A stretch of 64,000 nucleotides of DNA from Hyphomicrobiales bacterium (GTDB lineage Bacteria; Pseudomonadota; Alphaproteobacteria; Rhizobiales; Rhizobiaceae), in NCBI GenBank assembly GCA_900469475.1, contig UBXG01000009.1, positions 434,001 to 498,000 on the forward strand, read 5' to 3'. The position numbers and the translations under genes are program-made. Below, one piece after another: positions 53,429 through 61,656 of the stretch (position 1 is the first letter of the stretch; each line of letters starts with the position of its first letter). The notes under the pieces were generated by a model. It made no database searches. It saw nothing but the letters and a program-made list of their open reading frames with translations, and was not told where the DNA came from.

Positions 53429-53959
53429 TCACATCTGGCCGACACCGCTCAGGCCGATCAATGCGCCAACGCCGAGAACGATAAGCGGATGGAGGCGCGT
53501 CGTCGAAAGGACAAGTGCGCCCACTGCGGTAATCGCCGCGAGAATCCACCCCTGGGTTGACGCCTCGGTGATGACAGCCGCACTGGCGGTGACAAGCCCG
53601 GCGGTCATCGGCACCAATCCCGCCTGCACGATCCGTCGCCATGGCCTGTCCTTGAAGCGATTCCAGAGATGGAGCACCAGATAGGCCAGGACCGAAGAAG
53701 GCCCGAACTTTGCAGCTGATGTGACCAGCATGCCCGCCCATCCGGCAACGTGCCAGCTGACCAGAGGCACGACCATCAAGTTCGGACCGGGAGCCGCCTG
53801 CGCCAATGCGAACAACGCACCGAATTGCTGCGCCGTCATCCAATGCTGCACGTCGACGACCTGCCGATGCATCTCCGGAAGAATGGAATTGCCACCGCCG
53901 AAGGCCAGCAGCGAAAGCTGAGTGAAAATGATTGCAAGAGAAATGAGGGTCGTGGTCAT
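53429..53959 (-). CDS. chrA: Chromate transporter, second half-size subunit
   Basis: A 176-residue CHR-family membrane protein with about five membrane segments. It contains LSLLAFGGGNSILPEMHRQV and the family signature-like FALAQAAPGPNLMVVP. In the two-gene (short-chain) form, two half-size proteins make the functional chromate efflux transporter. ATG at 53959 overlaps the stop of the first subunit (ATGA). Role in chromate or another oxyanion is assigned from the family. Confidence 0.85.
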   Translation of the reverse strand: MTTTLISLAIIFTQLSLLAFGGGNSILPEMHRQVVDVQHWMTAQQFGALFALAQAAPGPNLMVVPLVSWHVAGWAGMLVTSAAKFGPSSVLAYLVLHLWNRFKDRPWRRIVQAGLVPMTAGLVTASAAVITEASTQGWILAAITAVGALVLSTTRLHPLIVLGVGALIGLSGVGQM

Positions 53960-54522
53960 GCTTCGAGCTTCCAGGTGGCGAGGATGCTGAGCGGCGCCAG
54001 AACCAGCATGGTCGGCAGCAAGGGCAGCCCGGCAATGGCGATGGCAGCAAAGCAAATGGCGGCAATGACCAGGGTGACTGGCCTGCGGCGCAGCGGCAGG
54101 ACGATCTTGACGGCCATCGAGATGAGCAGACCGGCCGCGGCTGCAGCAAGGCCTGCAAACATGTGCTGGATGCGCGGATCGCTATTGAACTGATCGTAAA
54201 CGACACCGAGGCCGATCACGATTGCCGTCGGCGCGACAATCAGGCCAAGAAGAGCCGAAAAAGCACCCACCACGCCCTGAAACTTCGAGCCGATCGCAAC
54301 CGCCATATTGATGATATTGCCGCCGGGCAGGAACTGACACAGCCCGAGCAGTTCTGTGAACTCCTCCCCCGTCAACCATTTGCGATCCTCAACCACCATG
54401 CGGCGTGCGAGCGGCAGAACCCCGCCAAACCCGATGAGGCCGAGTTTGAAAAAGCCGAAAAAGAGCTCCGCGACCGTTGGTCCTTCGCGTTGAGCAGCAT
54501 TGGAATGAGAAATGGCATCCAT
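53956..54522 (-). CDS. chrA: Chromate transporter, first half-size subunit
   Basis: A 188-residue CHR-family protein with four to five membrane segments: FFKLGLIGFGGVLPLARRMV and ELLGLCQFLPGGNIINMAVA correspond to the family motif of the N-terminal half. It is translated just before the second subunit and is divergent from a LysR-type regulator. An inverted repeat lies in the 104-base gap. Together these suggest an inducible small chromate/oxyanion efflux operon. Confidence 0.87.
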   Translation of the reverse strand: MDAISHSNAAQREGPTVAELFFGFFKLGLIGFGGVLPLARRMVVEDRKWLTGEEFTELLGLCQFLPGGNIINMAVAIGSKFQGVVGAFSALLGLIVAPTAIVIGLGVVYDQFNSDPRIQHMFAGLAAAAAGLLISMAVKIVLPLRRRPVTLVIAAICFAAIAIAGLPLLPTMLVLAPLSILATWKLEA

Positions 54523-54588
54523 ATCGTGGCCTGTATGTTTATGTCGGACAGACCGTCAAAATAGGCTTTTACCGATCATGCGTCCAAT

Positions 54589-54612
54589 ATATGGATAGAA
54601 CATCATCCATAT
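54589..54612. promoter_or_regulatory. LysR-type inverted repeat in the chrA-regulator gap
   Basis: ATATGGAT and ATCCATAT form a perfect 8-bp inverted repeat separated by eight bases. It lies 15 bases before the LysR-type gene and about 67 bases from the chromate transporter start, a usual site for LysR binding and autoregulation. Confidence 0.65.
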
Positions 54613-54626
54613 GTTTGAGATATGCC

Positions 54627-55544
54627 ATGATCGAACTTCGACATCTCCGTTATGCCATGACCGTTGCCGATGAGGGCCATATGACCCGCGCTGCCGAAAG
54701 GCTCGGTATCCAGCAACCACCGCTCAGTCAGCAGATAGCTAAGCTGGAGGCCATCGTCGGTGCGTCGCTCTTCAAACGGCTGCCCAGAGGCGTCGAGCTG
54801 ACGGATGCGGGGCGGACATTTGTGGAGAGGGCAAGGACCATTCTCCACGATGTCGATCTTGCGATAGAGGCGACGAGGCGCAATGCCCGCGGAGAGGAGG
54901 GAAGCCTTGCGATCGGCTTTACCAGTTCGGCCGCCTTTCATCCGCTGGTCAGCGCAGCCGTCCGCTCGCTCGGCGAGACATCGCCGGATGTCGCACTCAA
55001 GCTTGAGGAAGCCAGTACGCCCGATCTGATCGCCATGCTGCATTCCGGCCTTCTCGACGTCGCGCTCGTGCGCTCTCCCGTTGCACAGTCGAGCGGCCTT
55101 GTGATTTCCCGAATTCTCGATGAAGAAATGCTGGTCGCTCTTCCCGATCGCCATCCTCTTGTGATGGCGAAAGGAGAGAAGTCTCGCCACGTTCGATTGT
55201 CGCAACTCGCAGACGAAGCCTTCATACTTTACCGCCGTCCCTCCGGGCCGGGGCTATACGACAGTATCATAGCGGCTTGCCTTGCCGCGGGTTTCAGCCC
55301 GAAAATACGGCATGAAGCTCCCCGGTTGCTGTCGACGCTCAGTCTGGTCGCCGCGGGACTCGGAATCTCCATCATTCCAGGATCGATCGCTCGGCTGGAA
55401 ACGAACGGCATCGCCTATCTAAGGCTCGACCCGGGTGCCAATCTCGTGGCGCCGCTTTATTTCGCGCGAAAAGATGAGCAGCCAAGCGGCGCGCTGCAAC
55501 TATTTGCCCACATCGTTCAGCACGAGAAAGCCTTACTGAAATAA
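54627..55544 (+). CDS. LysR-family transcriptional regulator
   Basis: A 305-residue regulator. The N-terminal winged helix-turn-helix is classical (IELRHLRYAMTVADEGHMTR, then ERLGIQQPPLSQQIAKLE, followed by FKRLPRGVELTDAG), and a LysR effector domain follows (SLAIGFTSSAAFHPLVSAAV). The start at 54627 gives the family N-terminus exactly; the frame is open 50 codons further upstream through the operator region. It is divergent from the chromate transporter genes and probably controls them. Confidence 0.9.
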   Translation: MIELRHLRYAMTVADEGHMTRAAERLGIQQPPLSQQIAKLEAIVGASLFKRLPRGVELTDAGRTFVERARTILHDVDLAIEATRRNARGEEGSLAIGFTSSAAFHPLVSAAVRSLGETSPDVALKLEEASTPDLIAMLHSGLLDVALVRSPVAQSSGLVISRILDEEMLVALPDRHPLVMAKGEKSRHVRLSQLADEAFILYRRPSGPGLYDSIIAACLAAGFSPKIRHEAPRLLSTLSLVAAGLGISIIPGSIARLETNGIAYLRLDPGANLVAPLYFARKDEQPSGALQLFAHIVQHEKALLK

Positions 55545-55546
55545 GC

Positions 55547-55564
55547 CGGCTATCTTTCTAGCCG
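55547..55564. terminator. Weak hairpin between convergent genes
   Basis: CGGCTA and TAGCCG pair around TCTTTC in the 79-base gap between the LysR-type gene and the leftward glucokinase-like gene. There is no clear T-tract on either strand, so termination is only suggested. Confidence 0.35.
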
Positions 55565-55623
55565 CAAAGAACAAGCGACCTGAGACTGATCCTTATGCAG
55601 CTCCATTCGATCACCGCCGCAGC

Positions 55624-56364
55624 CTAGAAGCTCAAAGTCGCATCCGTCCAAAGCCGAAATCCTCCGAGAAACGCATTTTCGTTCCCGCCGATACGGCAGG
55701 CGGATGGCAGTTCCTTGAGCTTCTCGGCATTGCCGCCGCCGATAACGATTTCATGCGGCAGCAGTGCCGCCCTCAATCTCTCAACGATCTCCTCAACCGA
55801 CTGGCGCCACTTCTTCTTGCCGTATTTTTCAAGGCCACGCTCGCCGATGAAGTCTTCGAAGGTGCCCCGCTTCTTGTAGGGCAGATGGGCGAGCTCCATG
55901 GGCAGGCAAACGTGATTGGCAATCATTGCCGAACCCAATCCGGTGCCGAGGCCGAGAAACAGCATATTGCCATCTTTGTAGTTGCCGATTGCCTGCATCA
56001 CGGCGTCGTTGACAAGCTTCACTGGCTTGCCGAAAGCGGCGGAAAAGTCGAAATCCTGCCAGCCGCTTCCCAGATTGTGCGGTTCCATAGCTGGCCTGTT
56101 GTTCGAAACGGGCCCGGGATATCCCATACCGATAACGTCGTATCGCCAATCACTCGTCAGATCCTTGACGGTCTGGACCATCTCTTTTGCCGACATTGTA
56201 GGCCCGGAGACGGCCGCCCGGCGCTCACCGCCGGAGCTGAGACGCATTTTTACATGCGAACCGCCGAGATCGATTGCCAAGACGACAAGCTCTTCTGTCG
56301 CAGCCGGCGCCACGGCTTTCTTCAGTTTTACGTTTGTTTTGCGGCTCTCTGTTACCTGGCTCAT
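55624..56364 (-). CDS. ROK-family sugar kinase, polyphosphate-glucokinase-like
   Basis: A 246-residue kinase. The phosphate-binding motif LAIDLGGSHVKMRL lies near residue 30, with the glucose-contact region VIGMGYPGPVSNNRP, LVNDAVMQAIGNY (catalytic Asp) and LGLGTGLGSAMI; HEIVIGGGNAEKL lies near the C-terminus. Length and motif spacing fit the polyphosphate-dependent glucokinase branch more than GlcK-type enzymes; phosphoryl donor cannot be decided here. It follows the glucoamylase gene on the same strand with a 40-base gap, so it could phosphorylate the glucose released. Confidence 0.8.
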   Translation of the reverse strand: MSQVTESRKTNVKLKKAVAPAATEELVVLAIDLGGSHVKMRLSSGGERRAAVSGPTMSAKEMVQTVKDLTSDWRYDVIGMGYPGPVSNNRPAMEPHNLGSGWQDFDFSAAFGKPVKLVNDAVMQAIGNYKDGNMLFLGLGTGLGSAMIANHVCLPMELAHLPYKKRGTFEDFIGERGLEKYGKKKWRQSVEEIVERLRAALLPHEIVIGGGNAEKLKELPSACRIGGNENAFLGGFRLWTDATLSF

Positions 56365-56404
56365 ATTCGTCCACACTTTCTATCCACGACGGGCACAAAT
56401 CGCA

Positions 56405-58825
56405 CTATGGCGCCTCAACGACGGAGACGGAGAAATCCTCTCCCTCCCAGCGGTCGGTGTCAGGCCAGTAAAAGGTAAAGGCAATCGAACCGCCTTTGGG
56501 GAGGCGCTCGCATGACAGCTCCGCGACATGTATCCCGAAGCCGTTCTGGCTCGTTTCGGTATCGCTGGCGCTGGCCCAACCGTCGACACTCCAGCGAATG
56601 ATGGCCCGCGCCATGACCTCGATCCGCAGGCGCTTGCCGACGGAAAGCTGCGACAGCTTGTTGTTGAAACGCCACGGCACGAAGGGTGCCGTCACCTTGT
56701 TTTTTAGATAGCGCTCGACACCTTGCGGCGGCATGTCGAAAACCGCTCCGTCTCTCAGCGAACGCAGGAGCTTGATATGCTCGGCATGAGCCCAGACGAG
56801 TGGCATGGCGCTGCCGGAAGGTTTCCCGAGGGCAAGGCCCAGCTCCGGAATATCGGGCTGGTCCCACACCTGTTCCGGCAGCAATCCGCCCTGCCCGGCA
56901 GACTGCTCGAGTGTCTTGAGCAAACCAAGAGCCGCTTCCGGCCGGCCGGCCGCGAGCTCATAATGGGCGCGCTCGCCCGCAAGTAAGGGCCATGGACGCC
57001 CGATGCCCGTGCCGTCGAACGGGCCGCCGTCTTCATGCTCGCCATAGCCGTCACCGGTATAACGATACCATAGGGACCCTTGCGGCAGGTCGCATTTGAG
57101 CTGTGCGTCGATCACCTTCACGGTGTCGAGGATGCGAGGATCGTCGGCAGCTCGCAATCCGAACCGTACCAGCGCCAAGGCATCGGGACTGACGACTCGC
57201 GCGGTCGGCAGGAACGATTCAGCGGGCGGCCTGTTCTTGATCGGCACGAAACCATCGGCGGGCGAGCTTCCGTCGGCGATCTCAGGCGGCGCAATACGGA
57301 CATAATAGCCCTTGACCCCGAGAGCGGCGCTCTCCGCATCGCTGCTGACATAGGTCCAGCGCTCGATCTGGTCGTTCCAGGCATCCGCGGTCTGCCGCAG
57401 ATAGTCCGCATTGTGCATCTGACCGGCAATTTCCAGAATATCGGCCGCCGCCAGCAGCGCAGCGATTTCAACCGCCAGCGTGAAGGGAGAAAAGCCGCCA
57501 TCCTCCTCCCAGCGGTCCTCACCCGTGACGGGCCCGTTGACGACGACGTAGCGTGCTGCGCTTTCGACCATCGGCACGTAGGACAATAGCAGATCGCCCG
57601 TAAGGACTCCCTCGCGGCGCAGCGCATCGGCAAGCAGGATCGGGAAAGCGCATTCGTCCATTTGGATCCCGCTCCAATAAGGCTCGCCATCCAGCCAGCA
57701 ATTCTGCGGCCAATGCCCATCCTCTTCCTGGATAACGCGCAGATAGGCCAGAATGCGCAGCGCATCCTGCGAAGCGCCCGCAGCTAAGAAGCCGCCTGCT
57801 GTCTCGACCAGATCGCGCGGCCAGACCAGATGATAGCCACCGAGGTCTTCGTCGCCCTTGGCAAAACCCCACGGAATGGAGAGAGAAGCAACGGCCGGCC
57901 CTTCGAAAGAAAGAGGCCGGTGCGTTGCCAGAACGGCTGTCGAGATCCGATAACGATTGACTTCGGGCGGCGGTGCTCTCGGTTCGTCGAGGGCCAGCAA
58001 TCCGTCTTGCCAGACCCGCCAGTCGGCAACATAGCTGCGCTCGGCATTCTCATAACCGGCTTGCAAGCTGGCAAGGGCATTGTAGCCGGCCTCTTTGGAA
58101 TGGCTTCCAAAGCCGAGCGATACGGTGACGGTGTCGCTGCCGCCGATCAGATCGATCTCACCGGTCAGGGCGACGTTGCCGTCGACGGCACGCGCGACGG
58201 CCGGGTCCAACCGGGCCTCTTTCTGCAATTGCTGCCATCCGTCGGAAATACCGACATAGCCGGCAGATGCCGTCCGCCAGCCGCCGCTTACGGCAAGAGC
58301 CATCGAGACGCCGCCTGTGCCCGTCGCGAAAAGCATCGGCGTGCCCTTATAGTCTTCCACCCACCCCGTATTGCCGTAACCGGCATTGACCAGATGCGGA
58401 GCGGCAAGCAGATAGAGACGATAATCGTGGATCGTTCCCTCAAGCGGCTCGAACGATATCTGCTGGAGCAAGCTGCTGCGCATCGGGTCGACGATGATGC
58501 GCTTGATGATCCTGTAACGACCATCGATTGCAGTATTGATCAACCGATAGGCCGGAACGCCATCCTCGACCGTGGTGACGACGCTCTCCGTATCGCGCTT
58601 TTCCTCCGAAAAATAACCATCGGGACCTGTGACGATCAATCCGATGTCGCGGGTACAGGCGCTATCGACGCGGGGATAATAGATTTCGTTCAAGATGCCG
58701 TGACTGAGAGTGAACCAGATGCGGCAGGCCGGCGAAAGCGCCGTGCCAACTCCGCTCTTTGCACTGGACGTCCAACGAGGTTCGATACCGTTCACGTTGG
58801 GGCCGGAAGCATCATAAGGCGCCAT
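56405..58825 (-). CDS. Glucoamylase (glucan 1,4-alpha-glucosidase), GH15
   Basis: An 806-residue glycoside hydrolase releasing glucose from alpha-glucan ends. The N-terminal beta-domain (about residues 1-290) begins with GVGTALSPACRIWFTLSHG and GILNEIYYPRVD, typical of bacterial glucoamylases. The (alpha/alpha)6 catalytic domain has GYHLVWPRDLVETAGGFLA, the general-acid region DRWEEDGGFSPFT near residue 438, and LPEQVWD near 650 with the catalytic base Glu. There is no signal peptide, so a cytosolic role on glycogen or imported maltodextrin is likely. ATG at 58825 follows GAGGAGATAG. Confidence 0.92.
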   Translation of the reverse strand: MAPYDASGPNVNGIEPRWTSSAKSGVGTALSPACRIWFTLSHGILNEIYYPRVDSACTRDIGLIVTGPDGYFSEEKRDTESVVTTVEDGVPAYRLINTAIDGRYRIIKRIIVDPMRSSLLQQISFEPLEGTIHDYRLYLLAAPHLVNAGYGNTGWVEDYKGTPMLFATGTGGVSMALAVSGGWRTASAGYVGISDGWQQLQKEARLDPAVARAVDGNVALTGEIDLIGGSDTVTVSLGFGSHSKEAGYNALASLQAGYENAERSYVADWRVWQDGLLALDEPRAPPPEVNRYRISTAVLATHRPLSFEGPAVASLSIPWGFAKGDEDLGGYHLVWPRDLVETAGGFLAAGASQDALRILAYLRVIQEEDGHWPQNCWLDGEPYWSGIQMDECAFPILLADALRREGVLTGDLLLSYVPMVESAARYVVVNGPVTGEDRWEEDGGFSPFTLAVEIAALLAAADILEIAGQMHNADYLRQTADAWNDQIERWTYVSSDAESAALGVKGYYVRIAPPEIADGSSPADGFVPIKNRPPAESFLPTARVVSPDALALVRFGLRAADDPRILDTVKVIDAQLKCDLPQGSLWYRYTGDGYGEHEDGGPFDGTGIGRPWPLLAGERAHYELAAGRPEAALGLLKTLEQSAGQGGLLPEQVWDQPDIPELGLALGKPSGSAMPLVWAHAEHIKLLRSLRDGAVFDMPPQGVERYLKNKVTAPFVPWRFNNKLSQLSVGKRLRIEVMARAIIRWSVDGWASASDTETSQNGFGIHVAELSCERLPKGGSIAFTFYWPDTDRWEGEDFSVSVVEAP

Positions 58826-58926
58826 GCACTATCTCCTCTATCGCTGCAATCTGCTCCGACCAAACTATTTCGGCAAGACAGAACCTTTGCGCATTCAAGC
58901 CGATACGCGCTTGTTTTCACCACCAT

Positions 58927-58975
58927 TGACAGCCCCCGCCCGTTCTGTATTCTGTTATAAAATCTTATATAACAT
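58927..58975 (+). promoter_or_regulatory. Promoter and operator of the second dipeptide-type importer
   Basis: -35 TTGACA at 58927-58932, 16-base spacer, -10 TATTCT at 58949-58954. A 7-bp perfect inverted repeat TGTTATA/TATAACA with an eight-base AT-rich centre follows at 58954-58975 and overlaps the start-site region. Its cognate regulator is not in the window; the AT-rich form recalls GntR-type sites. Confidence 0.55.
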
Positions 58976-59004
58976 AATTGTGGAACATAATTGGGAGAAT
59001 TTCG

Positions 59005-60531
59005 ATGAAGTTAGGACTCGGATTCCTGATTGCGGCTGCCTTGGTTGCAGCGCCCTCACTGTTGATGGCTCAGGAAAAAGGTGGCGTCATCAATGTCGCG
59101 ACGATCGGCGAGCCGCCGACGCTCGATCCAATGACTTCCACCGCAGATCTCGTCGGTATCGTCACCCAACATATCTTCGAAACGCTCTACACCTTCGACA
59201 AGGGGTGGAACGTCACGCCGCTGCTTGCCGAGAGCCTGCCTGAGATCAGTGCCGACGGCAAAACCTACACGATCAAACTCAGGACCGGCATCAAGTTCCA
59301 CGACAGCAGCGTCATGACTTCCAATGATGTGGTCGCCTCACTCAACCGCTGGATCAAGCTGGCGTCGCGCGGCAAGCAGGCAGGCGGCTTCGTCGAATCG
59401 ATCACCGCCCAGGATCCGGCAACCGTCGTCATCAAGCTGAAGCAGCCCTACGCGCCCCTTACCTCGCTGCTTGCCTTCAACAACTCCGCCGCCATCATCA
59501 TTCCAGCCGGCAAGCAGGCGGATACGATGACCGATTTCATCGGCACCGGCCCCTATATGCTGAAGGAGCGCAAGCCCGACCAGTATATCCAGCTGGTGCG
59601 CTTCGACGGCTACAAACCGCGCGATGGCGAGAGCAATGGTTACGGCGGCGCCCGGCATCAATATCTCGACGAAATCCGCTTCGTCCCAGTGCCCGACGCC
59701 AATACTCGTGTGGAGGCGGCCATTTCCGGCCAGTATGACTACATCGACAGTCTTCCAGTCGAATCCTTCGACAAGCTGAAATCCGCTTCGGCGACCCAGC
59801 CGCTGCTCCTGAAGCCGTTCGGCTATCCGGTCTTCGTCTTCAATACCGCCGACGGCATCACGAAGAATGTTGCGATCCGCAAGGCGATCCGTCAGGCGCT
59901 CAGCATGGAAGATATGCTGGCGGCAGCCTTCGGCAGCACAAATTTCTATACGGTTGACGGCAACATGTACCCCGCCCCCTTTACCTGGGGCACGGATGCC
60001 GGCGTCAAGGGCAACTACAACCTCGCCGATCCGGAAGGTGCCGCAACTACCGCCAAGGCGGCAGGCTATAAGGGCGAACCGATCCGCATCCTGACCAGCC
60101 GACAGTACGAGTTCCATTACAAGATGGCGCAGGTCGCGGCCGAATATCTGAAACAGGCAGGCTTCACGGTAGACCTTCAGGTGGTCGACTGGGCTACGCT
60201 GACCCAGCGCCGTGCGGACAAGGCGCTATGGGATATCTACATCAGCCACAGCCCCTTCCTGCCGGAACCGGCGCTCATCGGCACGCTTTCGCCAAGCTCG
60301 CCCGGCTGGTGGACGACGCCGACAAGCAAAGCCGCGATCGACGCGTTCAACACGGAGGTCGATCCGAAGAAGCGCGTCGGCCTCTGGGCGAACGTTCAAA
60401 AGACCATCTATGACGAAGCTCCCATGATGAAGATCGGCGATTTCAACGCCGTTGCGGCGATCTCCACCAAGCTTCAGGGCGTCGCCCCCGCACCGTGGCC
60501 CTACTTCTGGAACGCATCGATCAAGAAATAA
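59005..60531 (+). CDS. Periplasmic binding protein, family 5 (dipeptide type)
   Basis: A 508-residue binding protein of the DppA/OppA class. The signal peptide covers about residues 1-22 (LGFLIAAALVAAPSLLMAQ). The mature protein has ATIGEPPTLDPMTSTADL, LRTGIKFHDSSVMTSNDVVA and IGTGPYMLKERKPDQYIQL, all family-typical. ATG at 59005 follows GGGAGAATTTCG. It heads an operon with two permeases, an amidohydrolase and a RidA protein, which suggests uptake of an acylated amino acid, amide or small peptide that is then hydrolysed. Confidence 0.92.
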   Translation: MKLGLGFLIAAALVAAPSLLMAQEKGGVINVATIGEPPTLDPMTSTADLVGIVTQHIFETLYTFDKGWNVTPLLAESLPEISADGKTYTIKLRTGIKFHDSSVMTSNDVVASLNRWIKLASRGKQAGGFVESITAQDPATVVIKLKQPYAPLTSLLAFNNSAAIIIPAGKQADTMTDFIGTGPYMLKERKPDQYIQLVRFDGYKPRDGESNGYGGARHQYLDEIRFVPVPDANTRVEAAISGQYDYIDSLPVESFDKLKSASATQPLLLKPFGYPVFVFNTADGITKNVAIRKAIRQALSMEDMLAAAFGSTNFYTVDGNMYPAPFTWGTDAGVKGNYNLADPEGAATTAKAAGYKGEPIRILTSRQYEFHYKMAQVAAEYLKQAGFTVDLQVVDWATLTQRRADKALWDIYISHSPFLPEPALIGTLSPSSPGWWTTPTSKAAIDAFNTEVDPKKRVGLWANVQKTIYDEAPMMKIGDFNAVAAISTKLQGVAPAPWPYFWNASIKK

Positions 60532-60547
60532 GCCTCCCAAGGCGCTC

Positions 60548-60571
60548 GGGCGCCGGTCACGGCCGGCGCCC
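60548..60571 (+). terminator. Strong GC hairpin after the binding-protein gene
   Basis: GGGCGCCGG and CCGGCGCCC pair perfectly around TCACGG. It is followed by GTTCC and has no T-tract, so partial termination or mRNA protection is likely. A smaller hairpin GTCCG-TTTG-CGGAC follows at 60585-60598. Confidence 0.45.
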
Positions 60572-60599
60572 GTTCCGAATCCCGTCCGTTTGCGGACCT

Positions 60600-60702
60600 A
60601 GAGCAATTCCAGGAAAAGCCCGCAGCGGTTTTCCGTTCGGAATTGCGAGAGAGCAGAGAAATAGAGTGGTTCCGCGATTCGAAGAAAAGCGGAACCACTC
60701 TG
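60600..60702. repeat. RIME1-like rhizobial intergenic element
   Basis: About 103 bases with two palindromes. The first is GCAATTCC/GGAATTGC at 60603-60646 with inner GGAAAA/TTTTCC arms. The second is a perfect 13-bp inverted repeat AGAGTGGTTCCGC/GCGGAACCACTCT at 60663-60701. Size and two-palindrome layout match RIME1, the Rhizobium-specific intergenic mosaic element. It sits between binding-protein and permease genes and ends 13 bases before the permease start. Confidence 0.7.
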
Positions 60703-60714
60703 GGAACCGACCCA

Positions 60715-61656
60715 ATGATACGCTACATCCTTCAACGTCTTGCGGGCATGATCGTCGTGATGTTTCTCGTCGTCACGATCGTCTTCGTGATCGTGCGCGT
60801 GACCCCCGGCGATCCGGCCGCCGTCATGCTCGGCCCGGATGCGACCGCGCAGGATATTGCCGAGCTCCGCACCCGGCTTGGCCTCGACCAGTCAATCTTC
60901 GTCCAGTACCTGTTCTATGTCGGGCAGTTGCTGAAGGGCGATCTCGGCCAGTCGATCTTCCTCAATATTCCGGTTTCCTCTGCGCTTCTCGGACGTGCCG
61001 AGCCGACCTTTTTCCTGACACTGTTCTCGCTCCTCATCGCTGGCGTCATCGCGCTGCCGATCGGCATCTATGCCGCCTATCGGCGCGGATCGCTCGTCGA
61101 CCAGGCTTCGATGGCGATCGGCATGCTGGCCGCGAGCATACCGAGCTTCTGGCTTGGCCTTATCCTGATGCAGATCTTCGCGGTGCGCCTGGGAATGTTC
61201 GCGGTTTCCGGCTATGGCGGACCGGGCACAAGCTTCCTGGATCGCATGTATCATTTGACGCTGCCGGCCGTCGCACTGGGTCTCGTCTCCTCGGCCTTGA
61301 TCCTGCGCTTCACCCGCGCATCGATGCTCGACGTGCTTGGAGACGACTATATCCGCACCGCCCGCGCCAAAGGGCTGATCGAGCGCCGCGTCGTCCTCAA
61401 ACATGCGCTGAAGAACGCACTCATTCCAATTCTGACCGTTCTGGGGCTGACGGCCGCCGTGCTGATTTCCGGCGCTGTCGTCACCGAGACGGTCTTCGGC
61501 CTGCCGGGTGTCGGAAGCCTCGTCGTCTCTGCGGTGCTGCGCCGCGACTATCCGGTGATCCAGGGGGCCTTGCTCGTCATTGCCGGCCTCTACGTCCTCA
61601 TCAATTTTGCGATCGACATGCTCTACCTGCTGGTTGATCCGAGGGTACGCTACTGA
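60715..61656 (+). CDS. ABC importer permease, DppB/OppB type
   Basis: A 313-residue inner-membrane permease with six membrane segments, beginning IRYILQRLAGMIVVMFLVV. The periplasmic GLDQSIFVQYL and LKGDLGQSIFLN segments and the EAA-type loop IRTARAKGLIERRVVLKHAL are typical. The start at ATG 60715 gives the family N-terminus, although its ribosome-binding site is weak and lies against the RIME1-like element. Its stop overlaps the start of the second permease. Confidence 0.9.
   Translation: MIRYILQRLAGMIVVMFLVVTIVFVIVRVTPGDPAAVMLGPDATAQDIAELRTRLGLDQSIFVQYLFYVGQLLKGDLGQSIFLNIPVSSALLGRAEPTFFLTLFSLLIAGVIALPIGIYAAYRRGSLVDQASMAIGMLAASIPSFWLGLILMQIFAVRLGMFAVSGYGGPGTSFLDRMYHLTLPAVALGLVSSALILRFTRASMLDVLGDDYIRTARAKGLIERRVVLKHALKNALIPILTVLGLTAAVLISGAVVTETVFGLPGVGSLVVSAVLRRDYPVIQGALLVIAGLYVLINFAIDMLYLLVDPRVRY

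Noticed and set aside
55624..56364. ROK transcriptional repressor
   Set aside because: It lacks a helix-turn-helix and keeps the catalytic DLGG and Asp motifs of a sugar kinase.
57830..58960. 376-codon plus-strand frame opposite the glucoamylase
   Set aside because: The glucoamylase frame has all GH15 motifs; this is an antisense shadow.
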